The translations under genes were made by a program, and so were the position numbers. From Neobacillus sp. PS3-40 (lineage in GTDB: Bacteria; Bacillota; Bacilli; Bacillales; Cytobacillaceae): DNA of 64,000 bases. A model generated the notes under the pieces. That model made no database searches. It had not been told where the DNA came from and saw only the letters and a program-made list of their open reading frames with translations. The stretch covers positions 3,228,001-3,292,000 of the forward strand of contig NZ_CP133266.1 in NCBI RefSeq assembly GCF_030915485.1. Direction: 5' to 3'. Shown in pieces: positions 25,075 through 34,552 of this stretch (position 1 is the stretch's first letter; each line of letters starts with the position of its first letter).

Positions 25075-25247
25075 TGACTATGGTAAAGTGCACTATTGAT
25101 TTTGACACTCAGATGATTGGAATGGAAGGTGCGGGAGTAGATCCACAGGTGTAAAAGCATAGGAGGAAAGCGAGCAACTGGAGCGGAAATCAACAGACAA
25201 ATTTAAAAGAAGAACTTTACATTTAAGGAGACTTTTTCAGTGTCCTC
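25075..25247 (+). repeat. Degenerate GC-rich repeat with IS1182-type end
   Basis: The left flank TTGACTATGGTAAAG, a shortened core (ATGATTGGAATGGAAGG to GAGCGGAAATCAACA, 25112-25195), and GGAGACTTTTTCAGTGTCCT (25226-25245), whose reverse complement contains CACTGAAAAAGTC. This suggests the whole unit was once mobile by IS1182-type ends. Confidence 0.6.
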
Positions 25248-25445
25248 TAAATACTCAAGATGTATTTTTCTTCACAATTGAATACCCCCATAATAACCAA
25301 ATGCAATACGAACCTTTTTTGTTAGTAGGTAATATGAAGTATTAGATATCGCTTATTTTTTTCTATTGCATAAGGGAGTATTTTTTTCCACTTATGGGAA
25401 AAAGAAAATGAGTTCTTCCATTTGGGAGGGAAATTAGGGGGCACT

Positions 25446-27509
25446 ATGAGTAAATTTTTTAATAAAGAAATTTTTTATAATTGGAAAAAATGGCATATGA
25501 ATCAAGTCGTAGTTTTGTCCTTTTCCACTATTATTCTAAGTGTAATGGGATTCTTTCACTTTTCGTTGAATGATGCTGACATTTCTGCCCTAAAAAGTGA
25601 GCTTCCCCAGGCAACGGTATTTTATGATGTAAATGGAGTTGTCGCAAGTAATATATCGGCTAATAAAAATGAGGGTGTTCCGATTGGGCAAGTAACTAAT
25701 GAGATGAAAAATGCAGTAGTAGCAATAGAGGACCATCGCTTTTATCAACATCATGGCGTTGACTATATTGGAATTACAAGGGCGCTATTTCGGGATTTAA
25801 AGGCTGGTGGCGCTGTTGAAGGTGGAAGTACGATCACTCAGCAGTTGGCTAAGAATGTATTTTTGACATCACAAAAAACGTATAAAAGAAAAATAGACGA
25901 AATCTTTCTCGCAAAGAAAATTGAAAGGCAATATTCTAAGCAAGAAATTCTTCAAATGTATTTGAATCAGATCTATTTTGGAGACGGGGCTTGGGGAATA
26001 AAGAAGGCTTCCCAAAAGTATTTTGGGAAAGAGGCCAAAGACCTCACAGTTAGTGAATCAGCATTACTTGCAGGTTTAATTAAAGCACCTTCAGCATTAA
26101 ATCCCTATGATCATTTGGAAAAAGCAAAAGCTCGACGTCATGTTGTATTAGTAGAAATGAAAAAGCAAGGATTTATCACCAATCAACAATTTGAAAAAGC
26201 TGAAAATGAAAAAATTGTTCTAAATGATAAAGGCAATGACCCATTTCGCGGCAAATACCCATACTATGTTGATCAGGTTCTTGATGAAGCAATTCATAAT
26301 TATGGTCTTTCACAGGATGATTTATTAACAGGAGGATATAAAATATTTACGGAACTTGATCCGACCATGCAAACAGCAGCAGAAAAAACGTATCAAAATA
26401 CTGCTCTTTTTCCAAAGGGATCAGATCGGCTTGTGCAAAGTGGAGCTGTTTTAATAGACCCGAAAACAGGCGGAGTTCGGGCGATTATTGGTGGAAGAGG
26501 AGAGCACACCTTTAGAGGGTATAACCGGGCCTCACATTTAAAAGCGCAGCCAGGATCATCATTTAAACCGATTGCTGTTTACACTCCGGCATTAGAACAA
26601 GGCTGGGGAATTACGGATATGTTAAAAGATGAGCCACTAAAATTTGGTAATTATCAACCAACCAATTATAACCACCAGTATGCAGGTGAAGTACCAATGT
26701 ATGAGGCTGTGATGGAATCAAAAAATGTCTCAGCAGTCTGGCTTTTAAATGAAATTGGAATTGAACAAGGATTGGATTCGATTAAACGGTTTGGGATTCC
26801 ACTTTCGAAAGGTGATCGTAATTTGTCGATTGCACTGGGGGGCTTAGAAAAAGGGGTATCCCCTATAGAAATGGCGGAAGCATTCTCTGTATACCCTAAT
26901 AACGGGATTAGGATCAAAGCACATGTTATTAAAAAAATTGTTGATGTAAATGGAAAGATTGTTGCCGAGTGGAAAGAAAGTAAACACAGGGTGACGACAA
27001 AGGATGTTGCAAATAAAATGACGACTATGCTGCTTGGTGTAGTTGAACATGGAACAGGAAAAGGTGCTCAAGTTCCGGGAAGAGAAGTTGCCGGTAAAAC
27101 AGGTTCAACCCAAGTACCTATTAAAGGCATCAATGGCGTTAAGGATCAATGGTTTGTAGGCTACACCCCACAATTAGTAGGTGCTGTATGGGTTGGCTAT
27201 GATAAAACTGATAAGGATCATTATTTAACAACAACTAGCAGTGAAGGAGCAGCGATCGTGTTTCGAAATGTTATGGAAGGCGCTCTCCAAAATACGGAGC
27301 CAGAGAGCTTTGATGTCGAACATATTGGAACTTTAATTGAAAAGAAAAAGCAAGAGGAAGCAGAAAAAAATCAACAAAAATTTGATGACCAATTTAACAG
27401 TGAAGTTGATAAATGGAAAGAAAAATGGAATAAGCAAAAGGAAAAATGGGGAAAAAAATTAAAAGGTAACGGGCATGGCCACGGACACGGACACGGACAC
27501 GGCCATTAA
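25446..27509 (+). CDS. Class A penicillin-binding protein (PbpF/PbpG-like) with Gly-His tail
   Basis: A 687-residue bifunctional peptidoglycan synthase. One N-terminal membrane anchor (about 23-40), then a GT51 glycosyltransferase domain ([24 protein letters not shown]), then a transpeptidase domain with SSFK ([12 protein letters not shown]), SKN and KTGST. It polymerises and cross-links wall peptidoglycan on the outer membrane face. The C-terminus is a lysine-rich coiled segment ending in a run of six to seven alternating Gly-His pairs, unusual for the family and possibly metal-binding. ATG 25446 follows AGGGGG; an earlier in-frame TTG at 25422 is less likely. Confidence 0.9.
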   Translation: MSKFFNKEIFYNWKKWHMNQVVVLSFSTIILSVMGFFHFSLNDADISALKSELPQATVFYDVNGVVASNISANKNEGVPIGQVTNEMKNAVVAIEDHRFYQHHGVDYIGITRALFRDLKAGGAVEGGSTITQQLAKNVFLTSQKTYKRKIDEIFLAKKIERQYSKQEILQMYLNQIYFGDGAWGIKKASQKYFGKEAKDLTVSESALLAGLIKAPSALNPYDHLEKAKARRHVVLVEMKKQGFITNQQFEKAENEKIVLNDKGNDPFRGKYPYYVDQVLDEAIHNYGLSQDDLLTGGYKIFTELDPTMQTAAEKTYQNTALFPKGSDRLVQSGAVLIDPKTGGVRAIIGGRGEHTFRGYNRASHLKAQPGSSFKPIAVYTPALEQGWGITDMLKDEPLKFGNYQPTNYNHQYAGEVPMYEAVMESKNVSAVWLLNEIGIEQGLDSIKRFGIPLSKGDRNLSIALGGLEKGVSPIEMAEAFSVYPNNGIRIKAHVIKKIVDVNGKIVAEWKESKHRVTTKDVANKMTTMLLGVVEHGTGKGAQVPGREVAGKTGSTQVPIKGINGVKDQWFVGYTPQLVGAVWVGYDKTDKDHYLTTTSSEGAAIVFRNVMEGALQNTEPESFDVEHIGTLIEKKKQEEAEKNQQKFDDQFNSEVDKWKEKWNKQKEKWGKKLKGNGHGHGHGHGHGH

Positions 27510-27716
27510 CGAAAAATGGCAGGTTACAAAAGAAACCCATTAATTATAATTGCTGAGATAATCTTTTTTGAACAATTGACTGCATTTCGGGAATCATTAA
27601 TACAGATGGAACATGTATCCACTTTTTCACAGCCTTACTCCTTTCACGTTTCATATTCACACGATAGAATAGGTATATGAAAGAGTGTTGAGTATTTTTG
27701 AAAGGGGTAGGTCTAA

Positions 27717-28889
27717 ATGTTAACTTTAATTAAAAATGGTGAAATTTATGCGCCTCATTTTTTAGGGAAAAAGGATATTTTAATTGTCGATCAAAAGATT
27801 GGCTATATAAAAGACCAAATTGAGTTACCAAATCAATTCGTTGATATAAAAGTAATAGACGCTAAGGGAAAATTAGTTGTCCCCGGATTCATTGATGCAC
27901 ATGTACATATTGTTGGTGGAGGTGGTGAAGGAAGTTACCGAACACGAACACCAGAAATCCAATTATCGGATGCAACCTTAGCGGGTGTAACAACACTTAT
28001 TGGTGTCATTGGTACTGATGGCACAACGAGAACGATGACGAATCTAATAGCCAAAGCACGGGGGCTTGAGGAGGAAGGAATCACCTGTTATATTCAAACA
28101 GGTTCTTATCAAGTTCCACTTAAAACAGTAACAGGTAGAATTGAAGATGACATTATATTAATTGATAAAATAATTGGTGTTGGCGAAGTGGCCATTGCAG
28201 ATCATCGTTCATCACAGCCAACATCAGAAGAAATAGCGAAAATTGCTGCTGCTGCAAGAGTGGGTGGCCTACTTTCTGGAAAAGCAGGAATTGTAAATGT
28301 GCATGTTGGGGATGGCTACGATCACTTGAATGTTATTCTTGATGTTGTAGAAAACACTGAGATTCCAATCAAGCAGTTTTATCCGACCCATATTAATAGG
28401 AATCCACATCTGTTTGAAGAAGGCATTCAATATGCAAAAAAGGGCGGATATGTTGATTTCACAACAAGTTCGATTCCTAAGTTTTTTGAAGAGGGCGAAA
28501 TAAAATGTAGTGTTGCTTTAAAAAGGATGCTTGACTCTAATATCGATATTTCTCAGATGACATTTACGTCTGATGGGCAAGGGAGCCTTCCTGATTTTAA
28601 TGAATTTGGTGAATTAGTTGGCTTGAAGGTTGGAAAGGTTTCAACTTTATACGATGAGGTGCGTGATGCAGTACTAGAAGAAAAGATACCTTTGGAAGTA
28701 GCATTAAGAGTAATCACACAAAACCCAGCGGCAATATTAAAATTACCACAAAAAGGGATTATTGCTGAAGGTAAAGATGCAGATTTGGTTCTTTTAAATA
28801 AGGATGATCTGACAATTGATTCTGTTATTGCACTTGGGAAATTGATGGTAAGTGAAAAATTGCCTATTGTAAAAGGTACGTTTGAATAA
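27717..28889 (+). CDS. iadA: Isoaspartyl dipeptidase (beta-aspartyl-peptidase)
   Basis: A 390-residue amidohydrolase that hydrolyses beta-aspartyl dipeptides arising from damaged proteins. Visible: the metal-binding HxH in GFIDAHVHIVGG, the family's GEGSYRTRTPE loop, LAGVTTLIGVIGTDGTTR, further metal histidines in NVHVGD and PTHINRN, and the catalytic Asp in FTSDGQGSLP. Cytoplasmic. GAAAGGGG precedes the ATG. Followed by a terminator at 29008. Monocistronic. Confidence 0.92.
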   Translation: MLTLIKNGEIYAPHFLGKKDILIVDQKIGYIKDQIELPNQFVDIKVIDAKGKLVVPGFIDAHVHIVGGGGEGSYRTRTPEIQLSDATLAGVTTLIGVIGTDGTTRTMTNLIAKARGLEEEGITCYIQTGSYQVPLKTVTGRIEDDIILIDKIIGVGEVAIADHRSSQPTSEEIAKIAAAARVGGLLSGKAGIVNVHVGDGYDHLNVILDVVENTEIPIKQFYPTHINRNPHLFEEGIQYAKKGGYVDFTTSSIPKFFEEGEIKCSVALKRMLDSNIDISQMTFTSDGQGSLPDFNEFGELVGLKVGKVSTLYDEVRDAVLEEKIPLEVALRVITQNPAAILKLPQKGIIAEGKDADLVLLNKDDLTIDSVIALGKLMVSEKLPIVKGTFE

Positions 28890-29007
28890 ATGAAAAAGGC
28901 CTAAATTAAGTTAAGGACCGCTTTCCTTATCACAAAACCTAGATGTACAAATTAATATATATACCAAATTTCACTGCAAATTGTGTCGCTTTTGGTTTGT
29001 TAAAGGT

Positions 29008-29037
29008 TAAAAAGCTCAGTTTTTCTGGGCTTTTTCT
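29008..29037 (+). terminator. Terminator of iadA
   Basis: AAAGCTCAG-TTTTT-CTGGGCTTTTT. Confidence 0.8.
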
Positions 29038-29038
29038 T

Positions 29039-29125
29039 GGCTAATCAGAATTTATATCCATAAATTCTTCTAGGGCATAAGTGCAACTACGCCTCTGTCA
29101 TCGCCCTTAAGGGCGAATTCTCCAC
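29039..29125. repeat. Two-hairpin AT-capped repeat, copy 2
   Basis: GCTAATCAGAATTTATATCC followed by ATAAATTCT, then AACTACGCCTCTGTCATCGC. The last part is truncated. Lies directly behind the iadA terminator. Confidence 0.8.
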
Positions 29126-29130
29126 GACCG

Positions 29131-29442
29131 CTATGATATTCTATTAGGCTTTTGAAAACTGAATTTTATCACATCGATAAGTAGCCCCAATAAAACAAAG
29201 CTGGCAAAATGAATAAGATAGGCTAACAAAGAATAATGGATATATATACTGCTAGGTTCTTTTAACTGTAATTTTTCGACAACAATTAAGGAGTAATTTT
29301 CGCCAATAAATAGTTTTAAAATCGGATTAAATCCGAGAAGTAAATTTGCGTTTTCACTTCCAAAACTATCAAAAACAATTATTATAAGAGCAATAAAGCT
29401 CAAACCAAATGAAAAACTGATAAGATTAACTATTTTCTTCAA
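29131..29442 (-). CDS. Small membrane protein of unknown function
   Basis: A 103-residue protein with two hydrophobic segments (about 3-23 and 71-92) and an amphipathic middle. No family recognised. A strong AGGAGGTG fixes the start at TTG 29442, eight bases downstream; the GTG inside the site is not used. It stands alone and converges on iadA. Confidence 0.6.
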   Translation of the reverse strand: MKKIVNLISFSFGLSFIALIIIVFDSFGSENANLLLGFNPILKLFIGENYSLIVVEKLQLKEPSSIYIHYSLLAYLIHFASFVLLGLLIDVIKFSFQKPNRIS

Positions 29443-29650
29443 ATAATGCACCTCCTGTAAATTCCTAATATATATCTTATTTCAATATTTTAACATTTCT
29501 AGAGGCCCTAAGAGTATAATAAATTTCATTCACAACTATTTTTAAAAAATAGTACTAAAAAGTTTTGAACTATATATCCATGCTAATCGTCATATAAAAG
29601 TAAGCTTATTAAATAAAAAGGGATGATCGAGAGAGAGAGGGCAAAATTGA

Positions 29651-30205
29651 ATGGATGAATGGATTAGAAAAGCAAAAGAAGGAGATCATCATGCTTTTGC
29701 CTTCCTTTTTAAAGAAAACTATCCCTTCCTTGTAAAGTATTTAATGAAAGTGACAATGAACCCTGATACTGCTGAAGAGCTTGCGCAGGAAACGATGGCA
29801 AAATGCGTTCAAAAAATTCAGCTTTACAATGGAAAAAGTAAGTTTTCTTCATGGCTGATTACCATTGCCACTAATACATACATTGACCAGTGCAGAAAGA
29901 AAAAACGTGAAAAAAACTGGCTAGGACAAGAAGAAATAAACAGAAGGCTAAAATGGCATTTTGAAAGTAGGAATGAAGAGTGGAATGATGCTTTAACTGT
30001 CCTTGGGAAATTATCAGAAGGTTTACGTGTCCCTATTATCTTGAAGCATTATTATGGTTATTCTTATGAAGAAATAGCTGATATGATGAAAATTTTACCT
30101 GGAACGGTTAAATCTAGGGTACATAATGGTTTAGTAATTGTTAGAAGGGAGTTGAAAATGGATGAAGAAACAGAGAGTTATGATTCTAAACGAACAACAA
30201 GATAA
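29651..30205 (+). CDS. sigY: ECF sigma factor SigY
   Basis: A 184-residue ECF sigma factor. Region 2 is AFAFLFKENYPFLVKYLM plus AEELAQETM and KSKFSSWLITIATNTYIDQ; region 4 is VPIILKHYYGYSYEEIADMM and LPGTVKSRVHNGL. The sequence matches B. subtilis SigY well (KSKFSSWL, LKHYYGYSYEEIA). SigY directs a small regulon and is held in check by small membrane proteins encoded downstream, the first of which overlaps here by 44 bases. Expected to autoregulate. Confidence 0.87.
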   Translation: MDEWIRKAKEGDHHAFAFLFKENYPFLVKYLMKVTMNPDTAEELAQETMAKCVQKIQLYNGKSKFSSWLITIATNTYIDQCRKKKREKNWLGQEEINRRLKWHFESRNEEWNDALTVLGKLSEGLRVPIILKHYYGYSYEEIADMMKILPGTVKSRVHNGLVIVRRELKMDEETESYDSKRTTR

Positions 30206-30512
30206 TAACGACGTAGAAACTTTTCATATTCTTAAACAAGGATTAGATCAAGTTGAAACCTTTCCTTTTAATACACCTGACCGTCAATGGTTTGAGAAAA
30301 TGGTACTAGAAGAACAACATCAACAAAAAAAGAAGTTGATTAAAGATTTGTCCATTTTCTCATTAATTGCTCTCTTTATTTTAGGTGGGATTATGTTGTC
30401 TCTATCTCAGATGCCGATTATCTTTTTCGTCCTTCAAATCATCACAACTGTTTTTATCGCTCTTTATTCAGGGATAAGGTACAGTATAGGGAGAGTAAAG
30501 AATGAAAGGTGA
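30162..30512 (+). CDS. yxlC: SigY anti-sigma component YxlC
   Basis: A 116-residue protein with a polar N-terminal half (FHILKQGLDQVETFPFNTPDRQW) and two membrane helices near the C-terminus. This layout and its position, overlapping the sigY end by 44 bases, match YxlC, a negative regulator of SigY at the membrane. The next gene overlaps its end by 11 bases, so translation is coupled. Confidence 0.8.
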   Translation: MKKQRVMILNEQQDNNDVETFHILKQGLDQVETFPFNTPDRQWFEKMVLEEQHQQKKKLIKDLSIFSLIALFILGGIMLSLSQMPIIFFVLQIITTVFIALYSGIRYSIGRVKNER

Positions 30513-30705
30513 TCTAACTTTACCTATAATTATTTTGGTTGCAGGTATCTTATTGCTTCAAAGTACATACTTATTTTTGGATGCCAGAAAACGTAACTTT
30601 AACTATTGGCTTTGGGGTATCGTTGGGCTAATTCAAGCACCTATGCCTACTCTTTTTTACTTGGTTTTTGTTCGAAAAATTTTTCGAAAGAATCAAATCA
30701 AATAG
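30502..30705 (+). CDS. SigY anti-sigma component, YxlD/YxlE-like
   Basis: A 67-residue protein with two membrane helices around a conserved YLFLDARKRNFNYWLWG segment and APMPTLFYLVFVRK. It resembles the small YxlD/YxlE proteins that, with YxlC, keep SigY inactive. I cannot tell which of the two it is. It overlaps yxlC by 11 bases, with GGGAGAG as its ribosome binding site. Confidence 0.7.
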   Translation: MKGDLTLPIIILVAGILLLQSTYLFLDARKRNFNYWLWGIVGLIQAPMPTLFYLVFVRKIFRKNQIK

Positions 30706-30719
30706 GAAGGATGATAGTG

Positions 30720-31034
30720 ATGATCATTGTAACAACTGAATCACTTCCGGGAATGAGCATTAAGGAGTTAAAGGGTTTTGTTAAGGGTAGCACTGTTCAA
30801 TCTAAGCATATTGGCAAGGATCTGATGGCTGGCTTAAAGACCATTATAGGTGGAGAAATAAAAGAATATACAGAAATGCTGAATGAAGCAAGAGAGAAAT
30901 CAATTGAAAGAATGAAAGAAGAGGCATTCAGTTTAGGGGCAAATGCAATAATAGGAATGCGGCTTGAAACTAGTTCTGTAATGCAAGGAGCTTCGGAAAT
31001 TATTGCCTATGGAACAGCTGTATTTGCCGAATAA
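30720..31034 (+). CDS. YbjQ family (DUF74) heavy-metal-binding-domain protein
   Basis: A 104-residue protein with the YbjQ pattern: VTTESLPG, then GKDLMAGLKTIIGGEIKEYT, an EMLNEAREKSIERMKEEA helix and LGANAIIGMRLET. Family members form pentamers of unknown function. ATG 30720 lies nine bases after AGGAAGG. It begins 14 bases after the anti-sigma gene, so it is probably the last gene of the sigY operon, in the place where B. subtilis has further yxl genes, including an ABC transporter. Confidence 0.83.
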   Translation: MIIVTTESLPGMSIKELKGFVKGSTVQSKHIGKDLMAGLKTIIGGEIKEYTEMLNEAREKSIERMKEEAFSLGANAIIGMRLETSSVMQGASEIIAYGTAVFAE

Positions 31035-31247
31035 ATGATTAATGAGAGTAAGTAAATAATGTTCTATGTATTTGCCCACTTTCATACTAATAAAGAAAAA
31101 GGGCAGAAAGCTGCATAAGCGAAACGACTTTTCACGAAGAAGATACATCTCGTATAAAGTAGGGTTTGCTTTACTTTAACTGCCTTTTGAGGTAAGTTTG
31201 CGTATTTAATTCTATATTTCAAGTAATACGTGTAAATGGAACACTTT

Positions 31248-31868
31248 TTAGTATGTAATCCCGACCCTTAATCGTATAAATTGATCTGTAAATAGCTGTT
31301 GAAAAGCAAAATCCGCAGTATCAAAAACAGAGATAGAGGAAGGATTTTCTGGGAGAAAATTCGCTTCATAGCGGTAGCTACCAACTCTTTCACCCAAGGG
31401 TAAATACGTTGGACAGACTATGGTCCAATCCAGCCCGGAATCCTTTAATTTCAAATAGGCTTTTAAATGTTCTTCAGCATCCTTGGTACTTTTTCGTCTT
31501 GATTCAGAAGATTGAAAACGATAAAGGCTCGAATCCGTTCGTGCCTGAAGGATTCCAGCTGTTCCAATGGATATAATGCGTTTAATTCCAAGATTCCCCA
31601 TTTCCCTAATAATAATTGGCATTGACTCGGAAAGGGTAGTTGTCCCTTCAGTGTTCAAGGCACAAATGACGACATCTGTCCCTTTCATAACTGCAGCAAC
31701 ATCTTTTTCGTGTAAGGAATTCCCTTCAAAAATTGTAAGGGTTTGGCTTTTAGTTAAAAGCTTAGTAGTATCTCTTACAAGAGCATGGACGTTATAATTA
31801 TTTGAAAGTGCCCTCTCGAGGACAACTGATCCAACACGTCCTGATGCACCTAAAAGGCAAATGTTCAC
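31248..31868 (-). CDS. NAD(P)-binding atypical SDR, YwnB-like
   Basis: A 206-residue Rossmann protein of the NmrA-like/atypical SDR type. The N-terminus MNICLLGASGRVGSVV holds the GxxGxxG dinucleotide loop, followed by VHALVRD, GTDVVICALN and RIISIGTAGIL. No classical YxxxK catalytic pair is evident, as usual in this branch, so it may act as an oxidoreductase or a redox sensor. Monocistronic. Confidence 0.82.
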   Translation of the reverse strand: MNICLLGASGRVGSVVLERALSNNYNVHALVRDTTKLLTKSQTLTIFEGNSLHEKDVAAVMKGTDVVICALNTEGTTTLSESMPIIIREMGNLGIKRIISIGTAGILQARTDSSLYRFQSSESRRKSTKDAEEHLKAYLKLKDSGLDWTIVCPTYLPLGERVGSYRYEANFLPENPSSISVFDTADFAFQQLFTDQFIRLRVGITY

Positions 31869-31959
31869 AAAAAGTTCACTCCTTTGTCACAAAGTTATGT
31901 CTAAAATGTGATATTTTTAAGTTGTTTACATAATAAAGTATTTTAGGGTGGTGAAAATA

Positions 31960-32043
31960 ATGAATGATTATTCAGTTGTTCTTACAATCGCTAGCTTATT
32001 AATCCTTGTTTATTATACCGTATATATTATCGCTAAAGCGTGA
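31960..32043 (+). CDS. Tiny hydrophobic membrane peptide (27 residues)
   Basis: [20 protein letters not shown] followed by VYIIAKA: a single membrane helix. Supported by GGTGGTGAAA nine bases upstream and by a strong terminator starting at its stop codon. It resembles the short hydrophobic peptides common in Bacillus (sporulation or membrane-associated); no function assigned. Confidence 0.6.
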   Translation: MNDYSVVLTIASLLILVYYTVYIIAKA

Positions 32044-32071
32044 ACTGCAGGCAATTGTCTGTAGTTTTTTA
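32042..32071 (+). terminator. Terminator of the tiny peptide gene
   Basis: AACTGCAG-GCAATTGT-CTGTAGTT followed by TTTTATTT. A 16-base fragment of the two-hairpin repeat (AGCTAATCAGAATTTA) follows at 32075. Confidence 0.8.
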
Positions 32072-32159
32072 TTTAGCTAATCAGAATTTAAAAAAATTAA
32101 GTATTATATTCTATAGAAAAGGGAAATATCACAGAGTACATATCGGAAGGTGGGACAGT

Positions 32160-33539
32160 ATGGAAAACTTTAGAATTGAAAAAGACACACTTGGTGAGGT
32201 ACAAGTACCTTCAGAAAAATACTGGGGTGCACAGACCCAGCGGAGTAAAGAAAATTTCAAAATTGGAACAGAAAAAATGCCAATAGAAGTTATTTATGCT
32301 TTGACCAATATAAAAAAGGCAGCTTCACTAGTTAACAATCAGCTGGGTAAATTAAACTCAGAAAAAATGACAGCAATCCAAAATGCCTGTAATGAAATTC
32401 TAACTGGGAATTTTGATGATCAATTCCCACTTGTGGTCTGGCAAACCGGTAGCGGGACACAAACAAATATGAACGTTAATGAGGTAATTGCTAACAGAGC
32501 AAATGAATTATTAAGGAGTCAAAATAGCGAGGAAAAAGTACATGCGAATGATGATGTTAACATGTCTCAAAGTTCTAATGATACGTTTCCTTCTGCGATG
32601 CACATGGCAGCTTACCAGTTTTTAAACGTGAACTTAATTCCAGCATTACAGGAACTAAAAAGTGCACTAATTAGTAAGGAAAAGGAATTCGAGGGACTTG
32701 TTAAGATAGGGAGAACACATTTACAGGATGCAACGCCGATTACATTGGGACAGGAAATAAGCGGTTGGAGAGCAATGCTTGATAAAAATGAAAAAATGGT
32801 AAATGAAGTAGGTAAATATCTGCTTGATTTGGCTATTGGTGGAACAGCAGTAGGAACTGGGCTCAATACTCATCCTGAATTTGCTGAAAGAGTAGCAAAA
32901 GAAATATCGAATCTAACCAACTATCCATTTAAAACATCCGAAAATAAATTCCAGGCGCTAACAAGTCATAATGAAATAGTGCTTGTTCATGGTTCATTGA
33001 AAGCATTAGCAGCAGATTTAATGAAGATTGCTAATGACATCCGCTTCCTTGCAAGTGGTCCAAGAAGTGGTATTGGAGAATTAATTCTTCCTGTTAATGA
33101 ACCTGGAAGCTCCATCATGCCAGGAAAAGTAAATCCAACTCAAAGTGAAGCGTTAACTATGATTGTTTGTCAAGTGTTTGGAAATGATTTCACAATAGGT
33201 TTTGCAGCAAGCCAAGGGAATTTCGAACTGAATGTTTTTAAACCCGTGATCATTTATAATTTCATTCAGTCCATTCGATTGCTTTCTGATGGAATGAGAA
33301 CCTTCTCCGAAAAGTGTGTAAAGGGGATAGCAGCAAATAAAAAGGTAATTAAAAGTCATCTTGAACAATCACTAATGCTTGTTACTGCTTTAAACCCCCA
33401 TATTGGTTATGAAAAAGCAGCAGAAATTGCAAAGCTTGCTTATAAGGAAAATTTAACTTTAAAGGAAGCTGCCCAAAAGACAGGATATGTGTCACCCGAA
33501 CAATTTGATCAATGGATAAAACCAGAAAATATGGTTTAA
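32160..33539 (+). CDS. fumC: Fumarate hydratase, class II
   Basis: A 459-residue class II fumarase (citG/fumC) interconverting fumarate and L-malate in the TCA cycle. Marks: [18 protein letters not shown] at the N-terminus, [25 protein letters not shown], the signature [11 protein letters not shown] and a C-terminal [13 protein letters not shown]-like block (here [13 protein letters not shown]). Normal full length. ATG 32160 follows GGAAGGTGGG; a longer in-frame extension runs back into the repeat fragment and is not coding. Its own terminator is at 33603. Confidence 0.95.
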   Translation: MENFRIEKDTLGEVQVPSEKYWGAQTQRSKENFKIGTEKMPIEVIYALTNIKKAASLVNNQLGKLNSEKMTAIQNACNEILTGNFDDQFPLVVWQTGSGTQTNMNVNEVIANRANELLRSQNSEEKVHANDDVNMSQSSNDTFPSAMHMAAYQFLNVNLIPALQELKSALISKEKEFEGLVKIGRTHLQDATPITLGQEISGWRAMLDKNEKMVNEVGKYLLDLAIGGTAVGTGLNTHPEFAERVAKEISNLTNYPFKTSENKFQALTSHNEIVLVHGSLKALAADLMKIANDIRFLASGPRSGIGELILPVNEPGSSIMPGKVNPTQSEALTMIVCQVFGNDFTIGFAASQGNFELNVFKPVIIYNFIQSIRLLSDGMRTFSEKCVKGIAANKKVIKSHLEQSLMLVTALNPHIGYEKAAEIAKLAYKENLTLKEAAQKTGYVSPEQFDQWIKPENMV

Positions 33540-33602
33540 AATCAAAGTGATCTGCGTCAAAGAAGGACAAGCCCGCAAGAAGGTTTCCAAGATTTAAAAT
33601 TA

Positions 33603-33636
33603 AGATACCCCTCTCCGTTAGGAAAGGGGTAATAGC
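33603..33636 (+). terminator. Terminator of fumC
   Basis: TACCCCTCTCC-GTTA-GGAAAGGGGTA; no T-run of note follows directly. Confidence 0.65.
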
Positions 33637-33669
33637 CATTTTATTCAGTTTTATTCTAAAGGTTGTTAA

Positions 33670-33876
33670 TTAACGTTGGAATCCGCCACCAAGTTGTTGT
33701 TCTGCCATTGCAACTAGACGTTTTGTGATTTCTCCTCCAACAGATCCGTTGGCACGAGATGTAGTATCAGCACCTAATTGTACTCCGAATTCAGAAGCGA
33801 TCTCATACTTCATTTGGTCAAGAGCTTGTTCCACGCCTGGTACTAAAAGTTGGTTAGAGTTGTTGTTACTTGCCAT
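33670..33876 (-). CDS. Alpha/beta-type small acid-soluble spore protein
   Basis: A 68-residue SASP that coats and protects DNA in the spore core. Both family signatures are present: YEIASEFGV, where the GPR protease cuts during germination, and [16 protein letters not shown]. It begins [27 protein letters not shown] lies nine bases before ATG 33876. Forespore-specific (sigma-G) transcription is expected; CATACTA upstream could be its -10. Convergent with fumC. Confidence 0.95.
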   Translation of the reverse strand: MASNNNSNQLLVPGVEQALDQMKYEIASEFGVQLGADTTSRANGSVGGEITKRLVAMAEQQLGGGFQR

Positions 33877-34207
33877 AGTTGATAACACTCCTCTTAATAA
33901 TTTTGGGGTTAGTATGGAATTGAACCACAGATGGAAAAACTTTTCCATTGCCTCCTCGGCATAACCCATATTATTAAAGTTGAATTTTACTTTGATAAAT
34001 TTTTAAAAAATCAATTTGCTAACTTTCTTTTTTAAGGCTTTTGATGTGTTTCTTTGTTGTTCTGTGCCTTGTACTATCTATTATGGTTAAAACCGCTTCG
34101 CTTATTCGTTTTATCCTTAGGTAAGTTATTCCAAAAAATACTCCTTACATACAGAATGGTAAATAACATAAACTACAATCATATTGTTGTACAAAAGGTG
34201 GAGAATT
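33877..34207. other. Gap between divergent SASP and zinc-ribbon genes
   Basis: 331 bases with no gene. Contains an 8-bp inverted repeat ATGGAAAA-AC-TTTTCCAT at 33931-33948 in the SASP leader side, and probably two divergent promoters. Confidence 0.5.
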
Positions 34208-34450
34208 ATGTCGATTTGCCCAATATGTAATGGCTTTCGGACTATTTATTTAACCTGTGAAACATGTGGGAGTGAAATGTTAGAGAGAGGTCGTATTATG
34301 GATTACTACGACGATTATAGTCCATATATGGATATTGATTTAATGAAAATGGAGGATGGATATAAGGATACCTACTCAAATCATAAATGTCCTCACCTTT
34401 TTCGTTGTCCAAATTGTGCCAGTGAGGAAGTCATTTTAATAAAAGAATAA
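34208..34450 (+). CDS. Small zinc-ribbon protein
   Basis: An 80-residue protein with three CxxC-type pairs (CPIC, CETC, CPNC) plus a further Cys and His in HKCPHLF, enough for one or two zinc sites. The middle is acidic and tyrosine-rich (MDYYDDYSPYMDIDLM). GGTGGAG precedes ATG 34208. Function unknown; unlike neighbours on either side it is monocistronic with its own terminator. Confidence 0.7.
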   Translation: MSICPICNGFRTIYLTCETCGSEMLERGRIMDYYDDYSPYMDIDLMKMEDGYKDTYSNHKCPHLFRCPNCASEEVILIKE

Positions 34451-34477
34451 CCCCATCTAATAATGGGGTTATTCAAT
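34445..34477 (+). terminator. Terminator of the zinc-ribbon gene
   Basis: AATAACCCCAT-CTAAT-AATGGGGTTATT; the stop codon lies in the left arm. Confidence 0.8.
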
Positions 34478-34552
34478 AAAATGCTGACTCACCTAAATTG
34501 TTGTATTTCTGATATAGTCCAGCATAATGAATTTAGTTCATTAATTATTTGT

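Noticed and set aside
30606-30719. N-terminal extension of the YbjQ gene into the anti-sigma gene
   Set aside because: AGGAAGG at 30704 places the start at 30720, which also gives the normal YbjQ length.
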